From IMG/VR virus record IMGVR_UViG_3300050821_004803, positions 1-64,000 of that record: a stretch of 64,000 nt of DNA; one strand, given 5' to 3'. Below the pieces are notes generated by a model. The model had not been told where the DNA came from. It searched no databases and saw nothing but the letters and a program-made list of their open reading frames with translations. The position numbers were made by a program, and so were the translations under genes. This stretch comes from a virus. Positions 1-6,899 of the stretch are shown here, in pieces (position 1 is the first letter of the stretch; every line of letters begins with the position of its first letter).

Positions 1-40
1 TCCGCTATTGAATCTTTTGGCGCGGGAAAGTAGGACTTCC

Positions 41-154
41 ATGTTGCGAGCACGGAAACAACGCTGGTCTTGGTCTGGGTCTGGGTCTTGGTCTAGGTCT
101 TGGTCTTGGTCTGGGTCTTGGTCTTGGTCTGGGTCTGGGTCTGGGTCTGTATGA
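41..154 (+). CDS. Trp/Gly-Ser repeat peptide (37 aa, possible)
   Basis: This frame starts with ATG after a weak AGGACTT ribosome site and reads nine ordinary residues, then (W/G/R)-S dipeptides to the stop. The TGA overlaps the ATG at 151 as ATGA, the coupling style used throughout this genome, which is the main argument that it is translated. The same frame is also open back to base 2, so this could be the C-terminus of a longer gene beginning outside the window. No function is recognised. Confidence 0.3.
   Translation: MLRARKQRWSWSGSGSWSRSWSWSGSWSWSGSGSGSV
63..148 (+). repeat. TGGTCT/GGGTCT hexamer tandem array
   Basis: About fourteen imperfect copies of a 6-base unit alternate between TGGTCT and GGGTCT. 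In the frame of the ATG at 41 the array encodes alternating Trp-Ser and Gly-Ser. The array stops exactly before the start of the next gene at 151. Slippage during replication would change its length in whole codons. Confidence 0.9.
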
Positions 155-327
155 ACTACACTCAACTTTACGCTACATACAAACGCCACCCACAGTGGTA
201 TAACTTTTGGCGTTGGCGGGATTGGTCCATTTTTCGCGTCGACAACACACTTTATCAAAACCACGGTCTTACGCACATCCAAGCAGCGGAGATGTGTTAT
301 GAGTTGAATGTGAGGTATGCGAGATGA
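151..327 (+). CDS. Small aromatic-rich protein, unknown
   Basis: A 58-residue product rich in Trp and Tyr (WYNFWRWRDW). The start at 151 is preferred to the upstream in-frame codons because those lie in the hexamer repeat and give a hydrophobic Val-Trp run. Its TGA overlaps a downstream ATG at 324. The aromatic and Arg content suggests a compact nucleic-acid or protein binding module, but no family is recognised. Confidence 0.6.
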   Translation: MNYTQLYATYKRHPQWYNFWRWRDWSIFRVDNTLYQNHGLTHIQAAEMCYELNVRYAR

Positions 328-365
328 CCAAACGCCTTAGAATACGATTTGAAAGGTATCCATGA
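324..365 (+). CDS. Possible 13-aa coupling peptide
   Basis: ATG at 324 overlaps the previous stop (ATGA), and its own TGA overlaps the ATG at 362 in the same way. The peptide is very basic (KRLRIRFER). It may exist only to carry ribosomes from the gene at 151 to the gene at 362. Length alone cannot show that it is real. Confidence 0.25.
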   Translation: MTKRLRIRFERYP

Positions 366-544
366 CCTATCACGTCACAACTCTACGCACTGGACAGCAT
401 TTCGTTACGGCCCAGCAACAAGGCCGTGTCGTTGCGTCCGCGATTGTCACAGGCACACTAACCAACAAAAGTCTCAACCATCTCAAACGCAGCACGCGAG
501 CGTATTGGCGTCCGGTGCAGCTTCTTCTAAACCTTTTCCAATAG
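362..544 (+). CDS. Small basic protein, unknown
   Basis: A 60-residue protein starting at an ATG that overlaps the preceding mini-ORF. It has a Thr/Val-rich N-terminal half and a basic C-terminal half (LKRSTRAYWR). The stop abuts a copy of the dispersed repeat at 545. A longer overlapping frame at 349-582 is rejected because it lacks the coupling and reads through the repeat. Function unknown. Confidence 0.55.
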   Translation: MTYHVTTLRTGQHFVTAQQQGRVVASAIVTGTLTNKSLNHLKRSTRAYWRPVQLLLNLFQ

Positions 545-560
545 CCAGGCCAAACCCCTC
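545..560 (-). repeat. Dispersed repeat copy 1
   Basis: CCAGGCCAAACCCCTC, reverse orientation. It fills the gap between the stop at 544 and the ATG at 561. Confidence 0.9.
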
Positions 561-830
561 ATGCCTTTACCCCGTCATGTAATAGAAAAACGAAGCATAA
601 ACCGCATGGAGTTGTTGGAACATGTCAAGAACTATCTCCTTAAGAATGTTGAGGATGACTCACTCCACGATTCTCTAATCGTATTAGAGGAAGTTGAGTT
701 TATGTGTGGGTTTAGGTTCCAACACATACTCTATACTCTTCCTCTATCACGCCAACAACGAGAGCAAGCCGAACGAAATTATATGAAAGCGGTCTTGAAC
801 TGGAAATGCTCGACGTATTCCAACTCGTAG
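561..830 (+). CDS. Unknown acidic helical protein
   Basis: An 89-residue protein predicted from its heptad-like Leu spacing to be largely helical (LLEHVKNYLL, LIVLEEVEF). The ATG at 561 follows the repeat directly with no clear ribosome site. An internal ATG at 606 would give 74 residues and is a real alternative. The 3' end overlaps the next gene by 25 bases. No family recognised. Confidence 0.5.
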   Translation: MPLPRHVIEKRSINRMELLEHVKNYLLKNVEDDSLHDSLIVLEEVEFMCGFRFQHILYTLPLSRQQREQAERNYMKAVLNWKCSTYSNS

Positions 831-1045
831 CTCAACGTGTAGACGAAGAATTGGAGACAATTTTCTTTCACATGAACTCTAAACCATCCCCGCAACGTCC
901 ACGTCAGCTTCCAACGCGCGAACTAAATTGGGCGCGTTTTTATGGCCCTAGCACAGAGGGGTTTGGGCCTGGGCATCTTGTTTCAAACGTTCCGATGTCC
1001 GGAACACAACCTGCAACATACTCAACCGACGAAACATGGGAGTGA
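806..1045 (+). CDS. Unknown protein containing repeat-encoded segment
   Basis: A 79-residue product overlapping the preceding gene. Residues about 50-56 (TEGFGPG) are encoded by a dispersed repeat copy at 955, read in frame. The N-terminus is acidic and helical, the rest low in structure-forming residues. Function unknown. Confidence 0.45.
   Translation: MLDVFQLVAQRVDEELETIFFHMNSKPSPQRPRQLPTRELNWARFYGPSTEGFGPGHLVSNVPMSGTQPATYSTDETWE
955..973 (+). repeat. Dispersed repeat copy 2
   Basis: AGAGGGGTTTGGGCCTGGG, forward. It lies inside a coding region with an extra G in the spacer. Confidence 0.9.
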
Positions 1046-1049
1046 AACT

Positions 1050-1151
1050 ATGGATATCGTGTTCCTAACAGTGATATTTTTGGTTCTGGTGCTGGGCGCT
1101 TGCTACATATCCGGTGAATACGACGAGGATGATGACCACTCTGGTTGGTGA
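1050..1151 (+). CDS. Single-span membrane micro-protein (33 aa)
   Basis: The ATG at 1050 follows a GGGAGTGA ribosome site. Residues 3-19 are a continuous hydrophobic helix ending in GACY, followed by an acidic tail (EYDEDDDHSGW). The layout fits a small inner-membrane protein with a charged cytoplasmic end, a class common in phage early regions. Role unknown. Confidence 0.55.
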   Translation: MDIVFLTVIFLVLVLGACYISGEYDEDDDHSGW

Positions 1152-1157
1152 CAATTC

Positions 1158-1247
1158 ATGCGCGTCGGTTGCAACTGCTGCACGCTATCCGGCCAATCCA
1201 ACAATAGGTCGTCGCCTTGTGTGAGTTGTGAGAGACAGCCTTTCTGA
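1158..1247 (+). CDS. Cys-rich mini-protein (29 aa, possible)
   Basis: Starts 7 bases after the previous stop. It holds a CNCC group near the N-terminus and CVSC near the C-terminus, a spacing that could bind one zinc ion. No good ribosome site is visible, so it would depend on reinitiation from the upstream gene. Confidence 0.35.
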   Translation: MRVGCNCCTLSGQSNNRSSPCVSCERQPF

Positions 1248-1309
1248 CACCCAAACATCCGACCCGCGCATTATAGTTTCAAAACGAAGTTTAACCGCAA
1301 GGAGGCTGT

Positions 1310-1552
1310 ATGCGATTCACCTTTCAAGCACTACTGAAATCCCCATGTCCATTTTGCCAGGATGTGTGGTGTACGGTCAAAGGAACCCCTAGAAAGCGAG
1401 AAGGGGTTAAATGTCTCAGCAAGGGTCATATGTTGTATGGCGCTGCCGCTGCCACCAGAATGACCTATAAAGAAATTGTGTATGCGGTTCAACATCCGAA
1501 TTTACCCACAGTGCATAAGGAGGCACTACCGCCTATGAATGTCAAACGCTAA
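1310..1552 (+). CDS. Small zinc-knuckle-like protein
   Basis: An 80-residue protein with an excellent ribosome site (AAGGAGG, 6 bases before ATG). CPFC at 13-16 with further Cys at about 21 and 35 suggests a zinc ribbon. The rest is basic. It is followed by a strong intrinsic terminator, so it ends the first transcript segment. Function unknown; DNA or RNA binding is an inference from zinc plus charge. Confidence 0.75.
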   Translation: MRFTFQALLKSPCPFCQDVWCTVKGTPRKREGVKCLSKGHMLYGAAAATRMTYKEIVYAVQHPNLPTVHKEALPPMNVKR

Positions 1553-1597
1553 AACGTATAAATAATCGGCAAACCTAAATTCTGTGAGGTAAGAAGG

Positions 1598-1629
1598 GGT
1601 CAATAGAGTGATCTATTGGCCTTTTCTTT
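1598..1629 (+). terminator. Intrinsic terminator
   Basis: GGTCAATAGA (1598-1607) and TCTATTGGCC (1612-1621) form a 10-bp stem with one G-U pair and a GTGA loop, followed by TTTTCTTTT. It sits 45 bases after the gene ending at 1552. Confidence 0.85.
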
Positions 1630-1647
1630 TGTCTGAACGGGACAGTA

Positions 1648-2079
1648 ATGAGTCGTAATCGAAAATTCCGATGGATTTTCAACGGTCGTTTCCACGAGCA
1701 AGTTCCAATAACACCCGAGGATGACATGGGTAAAGGTAAGAGCAAACGAAGCAAGTTGAAATTCGATAGAAACAATCCGACCGACCGTGCAATAGCGGAG
1801 CTATTTGCTCAGCAGGGAGAAATAATTGACATGTCGGAGCCCGAAGACGACTTAACACGTCCCAACATTCGTATCTATCGCGATGATATCATGCGAGCGG
1901 TGGAGACAATGCTTGATCGGTACACATGGCGAGCTGCGAGGGACTTGCGGGAAGAATTTGTCAGAGCACTTGACGGGGTGGTGTCGGGATACCGGGGTGA
2001 AGTTGCGCTGAATCAGTTAGTTAAGAAGGGAACAAAATATGACACGCGACGAAGCACAACAGTTGAAAGTCGGAGATAA
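1648..2079 (+). CDS. Unknown basic/helical protein
   Basis: A 143-residue protein. The first 55 residues are strongly basic (GKGKSKRSKLKFDR), the rest a mixed-charge helical domain (AVETMLDRYTWRAARDLREEF). The shape, a basic arm plus a helical body, is typical of small nucleic-acid-associated phage proteins, but no motif is diagnostic. The 3' end overlaps the next gene by 41 bases. Confidence 0.65.
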   Translation: MSRNRKFRWIFNGRFHEQVPITPEDDMGKGKSKRSKLKFDRNNPTDRAIAELFAQQGEIIDMSEPEDDLTRPNIRIYRDDIMRAVETMLDRYTWRAARDLREEFVRALDGVVSGYRGEVALNQLVKKGTKYDTRRSTTVESRR

Positions 2080-2494
2080 GGTTTACGCCAAAACCGCAGG
2101 TTTCCCAACTCGCACCCTAACTGTGATTTTTAAAGACCAATCAGGTTTGGTGTTACAACCCAACAACGCGGCTTCAACTACAACTATCTATCATTCGCTT
2201 AAGGATATTTGCGGGATGAGGTCGTGGACTCTGTGTAAGCCGTATGTTTTGTTCGATGAGACTATACCAGAGAGTGTGGTTGCAGCAAACTCCACAAGTC
2301 TGCGTATACAGGAACTAGAGAGTGGATATTTTCGTTGCTGCTTTGTTAATGCGGCAGGAGAAGGCCCATCGGCTGTCTTCAGTGAACAACATCTTCGAAA
2401 TCGCATCGCTCTTTACACCCGCGCTCTTGAGCACATAAAAACCAGGCCAAACCCCTCTCAACACCAACCCGAACCCGACCCTTACAAGGAGTAG
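2039..2494 (+). CDS. Unknown protein with Pro-rich repeat-derived tail
   Basis: A 151-residue protein whose start overlaps the previous gene. The N-terminal part (VGDKVYAKTAG...TLTVIFKD) reads like an SH3-type small beta barrel. The last 17 residues (TRPNPSQHQPEPDPYKE) are encoded from the dispersed repeat at 2442, suggesting the original C-terminus was changed or extended when the repeat arrived. Confidence 0.65.
   Translation: MTRDEAQQLKVGDKVYAKTAGFPTRTLTVIFKDQSGLVLQPNNAASTTTIYHSLKDICGMRSWTLCKPYVLFDETIPESVVAANSTSLRIQELESGYFRCCFVNAAGEGPSAVFSEQHLRNRIALYTRALEHIKTRPNPSQHQPEPDPYKE
2442..2458 (-). repeat. Dispersed repeat copy 3
   Basis: CCAGGCCAAACCCCTCT, reverse, canonical spacer. It encodes RPNPS near the C-terminus of the gene ending at 2494. 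Confidence 0.95.
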
Positions 2495-2495
2495 T

Positions 2496-3023
2496 ATGCT
2501 TCTTACATCCGAACAACGTAAACAAATGCTTGATGAGGTTCTTAAGGAACATCCCAGATTTCCGGGATTTGACCTGCGTTGGGGTTATGTTAACGCAATC
2601 TCTACCGAAAACGGTGGGTATTTTGTGCCTATAGAGGATATAGAAGAATGTCTTAATAAGTCCCGGTATGGTACAAAGGAGCACCCTCTTTTGCCGATGT
2701 ACCCAGAATTTAGATTAGATTTTGGATGTTCTTTTGTCAGAAAAACACCCACATGTTGCGGAATTATTGATGTTGGAAACTGGGGAACCCATAACGTTAC
2801 TCCTTCTCAAGAACGCAACTTCAAGCTTTTCATTGATTTTTTACACCGACAAAAACAGGGACAGGGGCTGGGTTTAAGAGCGGGAGTTGTTCTGGCTCAC
2901 ACCAATGATAACTATGTTGGGGTTAACAAGCTTCTTCGAGAATGCGGTTTCAAAGAACTTAATTTCTTCAACGCCAATTCGGATCACATGATGTCAATGT
3001 GGACGCTTGTTTTACATCCATAA
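2496..3023 (+). CDS. GNAT-acetyltransferase-like protein
   Basis: A 175-residue protein preceded by AAGGAG. The C-terminal third (AHTNDNYVGVNKLLRECGFKEL) matches the GNAT pattern where an Asn is followed by a helix and a (K/E)CGF turn. The acetyl-CoA P-loop is not clear, so activity is uncertain. It pairs with a shorter relative at 3036. GNAT proteins are known partners of amidoligases in phage peptide-modification clusters, which matches the gene at 4080. The family assignment is an inference. Confidence 0.6.
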   Translation: MLLTSEQRKQMLDEVLKEHPRFPGFDLRWGYVNAISTENGGYFVPIEDIEECLNKSRYGTKEHPLLPMYPEFRLDFGCSFVRKTPTCCGIIDVGNWGTHNVTPSQERNFKLFIDFLHRQKQGQGLGLRAGVVLAHTNDNYVGVNKLLRECGFKELNFFNANSDHMMSMWTLVLHP

Positions 3024-3035
3024 GGAGGAAACTAA

Positions 3036-3413
3036 TTGTTGGACCCAGAGAAAGTAAAGAGAGCGCGAGCTTACACAGGGCGTGTTGATGATCGTTATTG
3101 TATACAGCTGATTCAATTTCCTGCTTGTTGTGGTGCGGGCATCGCCTATAATTTTGATATATTCACCCCAGAGGCTACCCAAGCGCAATTTATCATGGAT
3201 CTGGCTAGTTGTGGGTGGGGTGTGGTATGTGCCACCACTACAGCTAGTCAGAGAACGGGCAATAAAATTCTGAAATATGTGGGATTTCGTCCAGTATCTG
3301 TTACCAAAAACCCCAACTCCGGTAACAACGTGACATTTTGGGTTCTTGATCTCAAAGAATCCAAGAAGAAGGTGCCTGATGGTACAAATGCTTCGAACTC
3401 GTCTAGGCTATGA
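3036..3413 (+). CDS. Second GNAT-like protein
   Basis: A 125-residue protein with a TTG start placed by AAGGAGGAA ending 5 bases upstream. The segment RTGNKILKYVGFRPV corresponds to the NKLLRECGF region of the preceding protein, and both share a CCG(A/I)I-type core strand, so they look like diverged tandem duplicates. Catalytic competence cannot be judged. It overlaps the next gene start. Confidence 0.6.
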   Translation: MLDPEKVKRARAYTGRVDDRYCIQLIQFPACCGAGIAYNFDIFTPEATQAQFIMDLASCGWGVVCATTTASQRTGNKILKYVGFRPVSVTKNPNSGNNVTFWVLDLKESKKKVPDGTNASNSSRL

Positions 3414-3555
3414 CGAGGAGGTGGTTGGTTGTCCAACATGCGGAACTGTTCAACACCTTGTTGATGGGGCGATCCATCAATGTGGTGCGGACAATAACCC
3501 GCTTGCAGTGACAATTGATACAAAACAACTAAAGATTGCACTTCCGGCTGATTAG
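3379..3555 (+). CDS. Zinc-ribbon protein (58 aa)
   Basis: It begins inside the preceding gene (ATG at 3379, alternative 3388). GCPTCG followed 17 residues later by HQCG is a C2HC-type ribbon. The remainder is a short helix with Lys. Probably a structural zinc module binding nucleic acid or a partner protein; no specific function is recognised. Confidence 0.55.
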   Translation: MVQMLRTRLGYDEEVVGCPTCGTVQHLVDGAIHQCGADNNPLAVTIDTKQLKIALPAD

Positions 3556-3565
3556 TGGGGGTTGT

Positions 3566-3811
3566 ATGATTGTGTCGTTCGTAACACGATGCGGGTCGAA
3601 ATATCATATCGACCACACCAACAACCTTTTTGCTCAAGAGTCTCCGATACTACGGGAGGGTCCTTTGTGGAACAAACCCATCGTTGTGATTGGTAAGCGG
3701 GTGGAAATTTGGACCTGTCCAGCACACGGTTCGGATTCTGAGGTTGCCCGAGTCATTCAAACAGGAGTTGTGGTGTCTCGGGAGGTCAGTCTTGAATCGT
3801 ATCTACACTAG
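3566..3811 (+). CDS. Unknown small beta-rich protein
   Basis: An 81-residue protein. The ATG at 3566 follows GGGGG. It contains CGSKYHIDHTNN and WTCPAHG, giving possible metal ligands (Cys, His). The sequence alternates in the manner of beta strands. It overlaps the next gene by 20 bases. Confidence 0.55.
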   Translation: MIVSFVTRCGSKYHIDHTNNLFAQESPILREGPLWNKPIVVIGKRVEIWTCPAHGSDSEVARVIQTGVVVSREVSLESYLH

Positions 3812-4076
3812 TCCTAAGTATTACCGAGAAACGGTCAACCAACAAATCAATCGTTTAGAGGTTGAGTTAGAGGATGCTCGCCTCCGTCATGCCCTGCGGG
3901 TGGGTAATCAATCTCTCCGCTATCTTGAAACTCGCCGAATGTGTGGCGAAGTGTTTACATCTCTTGAGACAGAGATGATGATGAATACTCAATGTAAGAT
4001 AGATGGTGTAGCACCGGAGTTTATCCCGGCAGTGGTCAGTTTGATTGTCGAAAGGTATGTTCCGAAGGTGGTTTAA
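3792..4076 (+). CDS. Unknown coiled-coil protein
   Basis: A 94-residue protein with a TTG start chosen because GGGAGG ends 6 bases before it; the longer in-frame extension from 3690 lacks a site. Residues 10-50 form an amphipathic helix (QQINRLEVELEDARLRHALRV). It directly precedes the first amidoligase gene. Confidence 0.6.
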   Translation: MNRIYTSPKYYRETVNQQINRLEVELEDARLRHALRVGNQSLRYLETRRMCGEVFTSLETEMMMNTQCKIDGVAPEFIPAVVSLIVERYVPKVV

Positions 4077-4079
4077 CTT

Positions 4080-5417
4080 ATGAAGCTAATGGGATTTGAC
4101 GAAATCGTTAACCGATATGTGACGTTGGACATGGAGCATTTGGTCAAACAAAAGTGGATACAGGATTGGCGTGACCAGAACTGGGGACTAAGAAATTCGG
4201 CAGATTTAACAAAACTGCTTCCAATGAAACATCCTCACGTCTACGTTCAACCAAACAATATAAAAGGTTGGATGATGATGAGTTTTGTTGCTGCTATTAA
4301 TGACAATTCCCAAATCCGTCAAATCGTTTGTAAGATACCCGCCGGAACTATGGTTAAGGGGACGTATTTCAAAGTTACACCCGATATCGCCTTTCGGGAC
4401 GTAATGACAGGAATTGGATACAGCGGGTGGGACCCGGAGATTTTTGTTGAAGATGGTGCCAACAATCTGTTACCCGCTTTCACCTTTCTTCCACCAAAAG
4501 ACAAGGGTATCCTACACGGCGCTGGACGGGTTTATTATGATGGTTTCCAGGCCGAATTTACCACAAATCCAATCGGTTGTCATGGACACGGATTTGATTA
4601 TCTTCGACTCGGATTAAAGGGAGTTTTGACTGCGGCACGTAAAAAAGCACTCAAGGCAATTCTTTCAGTAAAGAGCGTTTATCGCATTCCAGATAGCCTT
4701 ATGATATCGGCATCCGACGATCAGGTTGCCCTTGGTTGTAAGCCATCTCAAAATGTTTACGGAACCCTCCCTTATCACAACGAGGCTTCGCGAACACTTC
4801 CTTATCGTGTGTCAGGCGGACACATTCATTTTAGTATAGGTAATGCGCCGCTCGAAGAATCTCAAATCATCAATCGAATAAAGGGAATGGATTTATTTCT
4901 TGCCCTCCCCTCTGTTGGGATTTTTGCGGATGTTGATGATCCATTGCGTCGCGAGTTCTACGGGCGTGCTGGAGAATATCGCACCCCAAAATATGGTTTG
5001 GAATACCGAACGCTGTCTAGCGCGTGGCTTTGCAGCCCAAAACTGGGACACGGGATTATGGATGTGGCTCGTCGCGCTTGCGGAGCCGGATCAAAAGGGG
5101 ATGTTTACGAGCTTACAGGAATCAAATCAGAAGCTGTGGTTGAAGCCATCAACTATTGCGACGTTAAAAGCGCTCGAAAGCTTACCGAAAAACTCTGGCC
5201 ATCTTTCATGAGAGTCATGGAAGCACCGTGGTATAAAGAACCTCGTTTTGAACGCGCCTACAAACAACTTGTTCACGAGGGGGTTGCCGCCGGATTCCCC
5301 AACTACGACAAAATCGAAACCAATTGGAAACTTGATGGTGTGTGGGTCCCCCACAGCGATGACTCCCGTGCAACTTTTAATGCTCACTGCACTCAATCCC
5401 AATACCGAAATGCGTGA
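4080..5417 (+). CDS. COOH-NH2 amidoligase, phage type 2 (copy A)
   Basis: A 445-residue protein of the glutamine-synthetase-fold COOH-NH2 ligase family described from phages of the phiEco32 type. Seen in order: WDPEIF at 117-122 (the DPE metal-ligand strand), GGHIHFS at 246-252 and LEYRTLSSAW at 307-316. The same three landmarks occur in the proteins at 8284 and 13035. The family is predicted to join a carboxylate to an amine using ATP; the substrate here is unknown. About 110 extra N-terminal residues precede the core, which the third copy lacks. Its stop overlaps the next start. Confidence 0.85.
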   Translation: MKLMGFDEIVNRYVTLDMEHLVKQKWIQDWRDQNWGLRNSADLTKLLPMKHPHVYVQPNNIKGWMMMSFVAAINDNSQIRQIVCKIPAGTMVKGTYFKVTPDIAFRDVMTGIGYSGWDPEIFVEDGANNLLPAFTFLPPKDKGILHGAGRVYYDGFQAEFTTNPIGCHGHGFDYLRLGLKGVLTAARKKALKAILSVKSVYRIPDSLMISASDDQVALGCKPSQNVYGTLPYHNEASRTLPYRVSGGHIHFSIGNAPLEESQIINRIKGMDLFLALPSVGIFADVDDPLRREFYGRAGEYRTPKYGLEYRTLSSAWLCSPKLGHGIMDVARRACGAGSKGDVYELTGIKSEAVVEAINYCDVKSARKLTEKLWPSFMRVMEAPWYKEPRFERAYKQLVHEGVAAGFPNYDKIETNWKLDGVWVPHSDDSRATFNAHCTQSQYRNA

Positions 5418-5763
5418 AATAGTCCCCTGTCCGATGTGTGTAGATGGTCGAGAGTTGGATTTAAACTCCGGTCAAATGCATCCGTGTCCCACTTGTGGAG
5501 GTCGTGGCGCTCTGCCGCCAAACGATATCTGCAACTGCGGTCGTCCATGCTTCGTTGAACACAACAACATTCTTTATTGTGGAAATAAGGACTGTCTAAC
5601 CGAAATCGAACGCGAAATTCGAGTTCAAGGGCAGTTTTGGGGTTTTTACGCTACGGAGGATGATGATGCCGATTTTAACCCAAACACCTGGGCTATTCAT
5701 CCTCACCGTATCGGGGCCTCTCGCATGGGTGGGGCGCGTCAAGACCCGCGAAATTGGAATTAA
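5410..5763 (+). CDS. Multi-zinc-ribbon protein
   Basis: A 117-residue protein. The ATG at 5410 overlaps the amidoligase stop. It has four Cys pairs: CPMC, CPTCGGRG (DnaJ-type CxxCxGxG), CNCGRPC and CGNKDC. The C-terminal third is acidic then basic. DnaJ-like ribbons bind unfolded peptides, so a role presenting a peptide substrate to the ligase is a reasonable but untested idea. Confidence 0.7.
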   Translation: MREIVPCPMCVDGRELDLNSGQMHPCPTCGGRGALPPNDICNCGRPCFVEHNNILYCGNKDCLTEIEREIRVQGQFWGFYATEDDDADFNPNTWAIHPHRIGASRMGGARQDPRNWN

Positions 5764-6127
5764 ATTTTGGGAGAATATCCCCTAACAAAGTCAGAGGAAG
5801 GAGAGCATGGAAATGCCACGCTTGAAGGGCGATGTTGAATACGGTCTCGTTGTGGGGACAAACCTCCGTCAATCCACCGATTGAGGGTTTCAATATCCGT
5901 TCTAGTTGTATGAAAGACTTATCTGATGAGTAACACCTCTAGTGGCGAATAGCTTACGCTGTAAAAACGGATCATTTGGCCTACTTGTTTCGACAAGCAT
6001 CCCAATTCCAGGTGCCTATTCCCTAATCAAACTATGTGGCTACGGCTTTTAGGAAATTCATATGGTTAGACTTTCAGAGGACACATTCTCCCGATACTCT
6101 CCTTCTTTGACACTCTTTTGAGGTTAT
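5764..6127 (+). other. Structured leader region upstream of the GGCT gene
   Basis: 364 bases without a long gene. It contains GGGA-GAATA-TCCC (about 5769-5782), a small ORF (5807-5884), a hairpin of AAACCTC with GAGGGTTT enclosing CAATC-cacc-GATTG (about 5866-5890), and a 7-bp pair ATCCGTT/AACGGAT about 70 bases apart. The arrangement suggests a regulated mRNA leader. Confidence 0.5.
5807..5884 (+). CDS. Leader peptide (25 aa, possible)
   Basis: ATG preceded by AGGAAGGAGAGC, one of the strongest ribosome sites in the region. The ORF ends inside the hairpin at 5866-5890, so a translating ribosome would disrupt that structure. This is the geometry of an attenuator leader peptide. The residues themselves show no obvious regulatory amino-acid run. 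Confidence 0.4.
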   Translation: MEMPRLKGDVEYGLVVGTNLRQSTD

Positions 6128-6466
6128 ATGCCGCTGTTCTTCACATATGGAAGCTTACGAAAAGGACAGTTTAACCACAGCTTCCTCCTTGCGTTAAAAC
6201 CCGTCTTCAAGAGAACCGCGCAAATTAAAGCAGATATGGTGGATTTAAGATTACCCTTTCCAGCAATAAAAGAGGGGTTTGGCCTGGTGGAAGGTGAAAT
6301 TTATGAGGTAGACAAACATGGATTTGCCGAACTGGATCTCCTCGAAGGACATCCTCACTTTTACGAGCGACGCACAGTTACAACCACCGACGGAGATGCT
6401 GTTGAAGTCTACTTTGGAACAGGGGTCCTTTATCTCCAGGCCAAACCCCTCTCAACTGAGGGTTGA
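6128..6466 (+). CDS. Gamma-glutamylcyclotransferase-like (AIG2/GGCT) protein
   Basis: A 112-residue protein with the GGCT landmarks: FTYGSLRKG at 5-13 (substrate loop) and ELDLLEGHPHFYERR around 65-80. GGCT enzymes remove gamma-glutamyl groups by cyclising them to oxoproline. GGCT-like proteins recur beside COOH-NH2 ligases and ATP-grasp enzymes, where they are thought to edit or release the conjugate. It is interrupted in frame by one dispersed repeat (6271) and ends in another (6436), an unusual load for so short a gene. Confidence 0.85.
   Translation: MPLFFTYGSLRKGQFNHSFLLALKPVFKRTAQIKADMVDLRLPFPAIKEGFGLVEGEIYEVDKHGFAELDLLEGHPHFYERRTVTTTDGDAVEVYFGTGVLYLQAKPLSTEG
6271..6287 (+). repeat. 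Dispersed repeat copy 4
   Basis: AGAGGGGTTTGGCCTGG, forward, canonical. It is read in frame inside the GGCT gene. Confidence 0.95.
6436..6452 (-). repeat. Dispersed repeat copy 5
   Basis: CCAGGCCAAACCCCTCT, reverse, canonical, at the 3' end of the GGCT gene. It is inverted relative to copy 4, 165 bases away, so the two could pair in mRNA. Confidence 0.95.
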
Positions 6467-6518
6467 TGATGATTCAATGTCAGTCCTGATGGCGGAAGGT
6501 TATTAAAGGAGATTTTTT

Positions 6519-6899
6519 ATGTTTGATTGGTTGTTTGGAAAGAAGAAAACAATGGAACCGTCGTCGGCTCCGATTTTGCCTCATCACATTCCAACTCATG
6601 TTGCGATGCCTCCGAGCGTGCATCCTCCCTTTCACAGTCGTCATGAGCAACCAACTCCAATTCGATTGGTCCACGGGCAGGCTCCTCGACCCGTGGAGGA
6701 AGACAATCCTCTGCCATCTTTTATTGCTGGAGCTGCTTTGGGCGCAATGTTGAGTTCGAATGACGACTCTTCATCAAGTTCTTTCTCCGATTCAACACCG
6801 TCTTTTTCTGATTCGTCCTCATCTGATTCGGGTTTTAGTTCGGATGGCGGGTTTGGTGGGGGCGACTCCGGCGGTGCTGGTGCAAGTGGAGATTATTAA
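6519..6899 (+). CDS. Ser/Gly-rich low-complexity protein
   Basis: A 126-residue protein with ribosome site AAAGGAG. It has a short amphipathic N-terminus (FDWLFGKKK), a Pro/His-rich middle, a small hydrophobic stretch (FIAGAALGAMLSS, about 69-81), then Ser-Asp runs and a Gly-rich end finishing in GASGDY. The tail resembles the disordered Gly/Ser ends of TPM/YgcG-type membrane proteins. Its position inside the amidoligase cluster makes it a candidate target for C-terminal modification; that is speculation. Confidence 0.65.
   Translation: MFDWLFGKKKTMEPSSAPILPHHIPTHVAMPPSVHPPFHSRHEQPTPIRLVHGQAPRPVEEDNPLPSFIAGAALGAMLSSNDDSSSSSFSDSTPSFSDSSSSDSGFSSDGGFGGGDSGGAGASGDY

Noticed and set aside
1-154. 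The reading frame of the partial gene at 63936 continues open across a joined right and left end into the frame of the ATG at 41
   Set aside because: It would need a genome of exactly 64,000 bases and only 13 codons are tested; chance of agreement is high.
349-582. Long frame across the repeat at 545
   Set aside because: It lacks a ribosome site and conflicts with the coupled frame 362-544.
5920-5965. CTGATGAG followed by GCGAA looked like a hammerhead ribozyme core
   Set aside because: The second core reads GAAT instead of GAAA, and no flanking stems matched in the required order.
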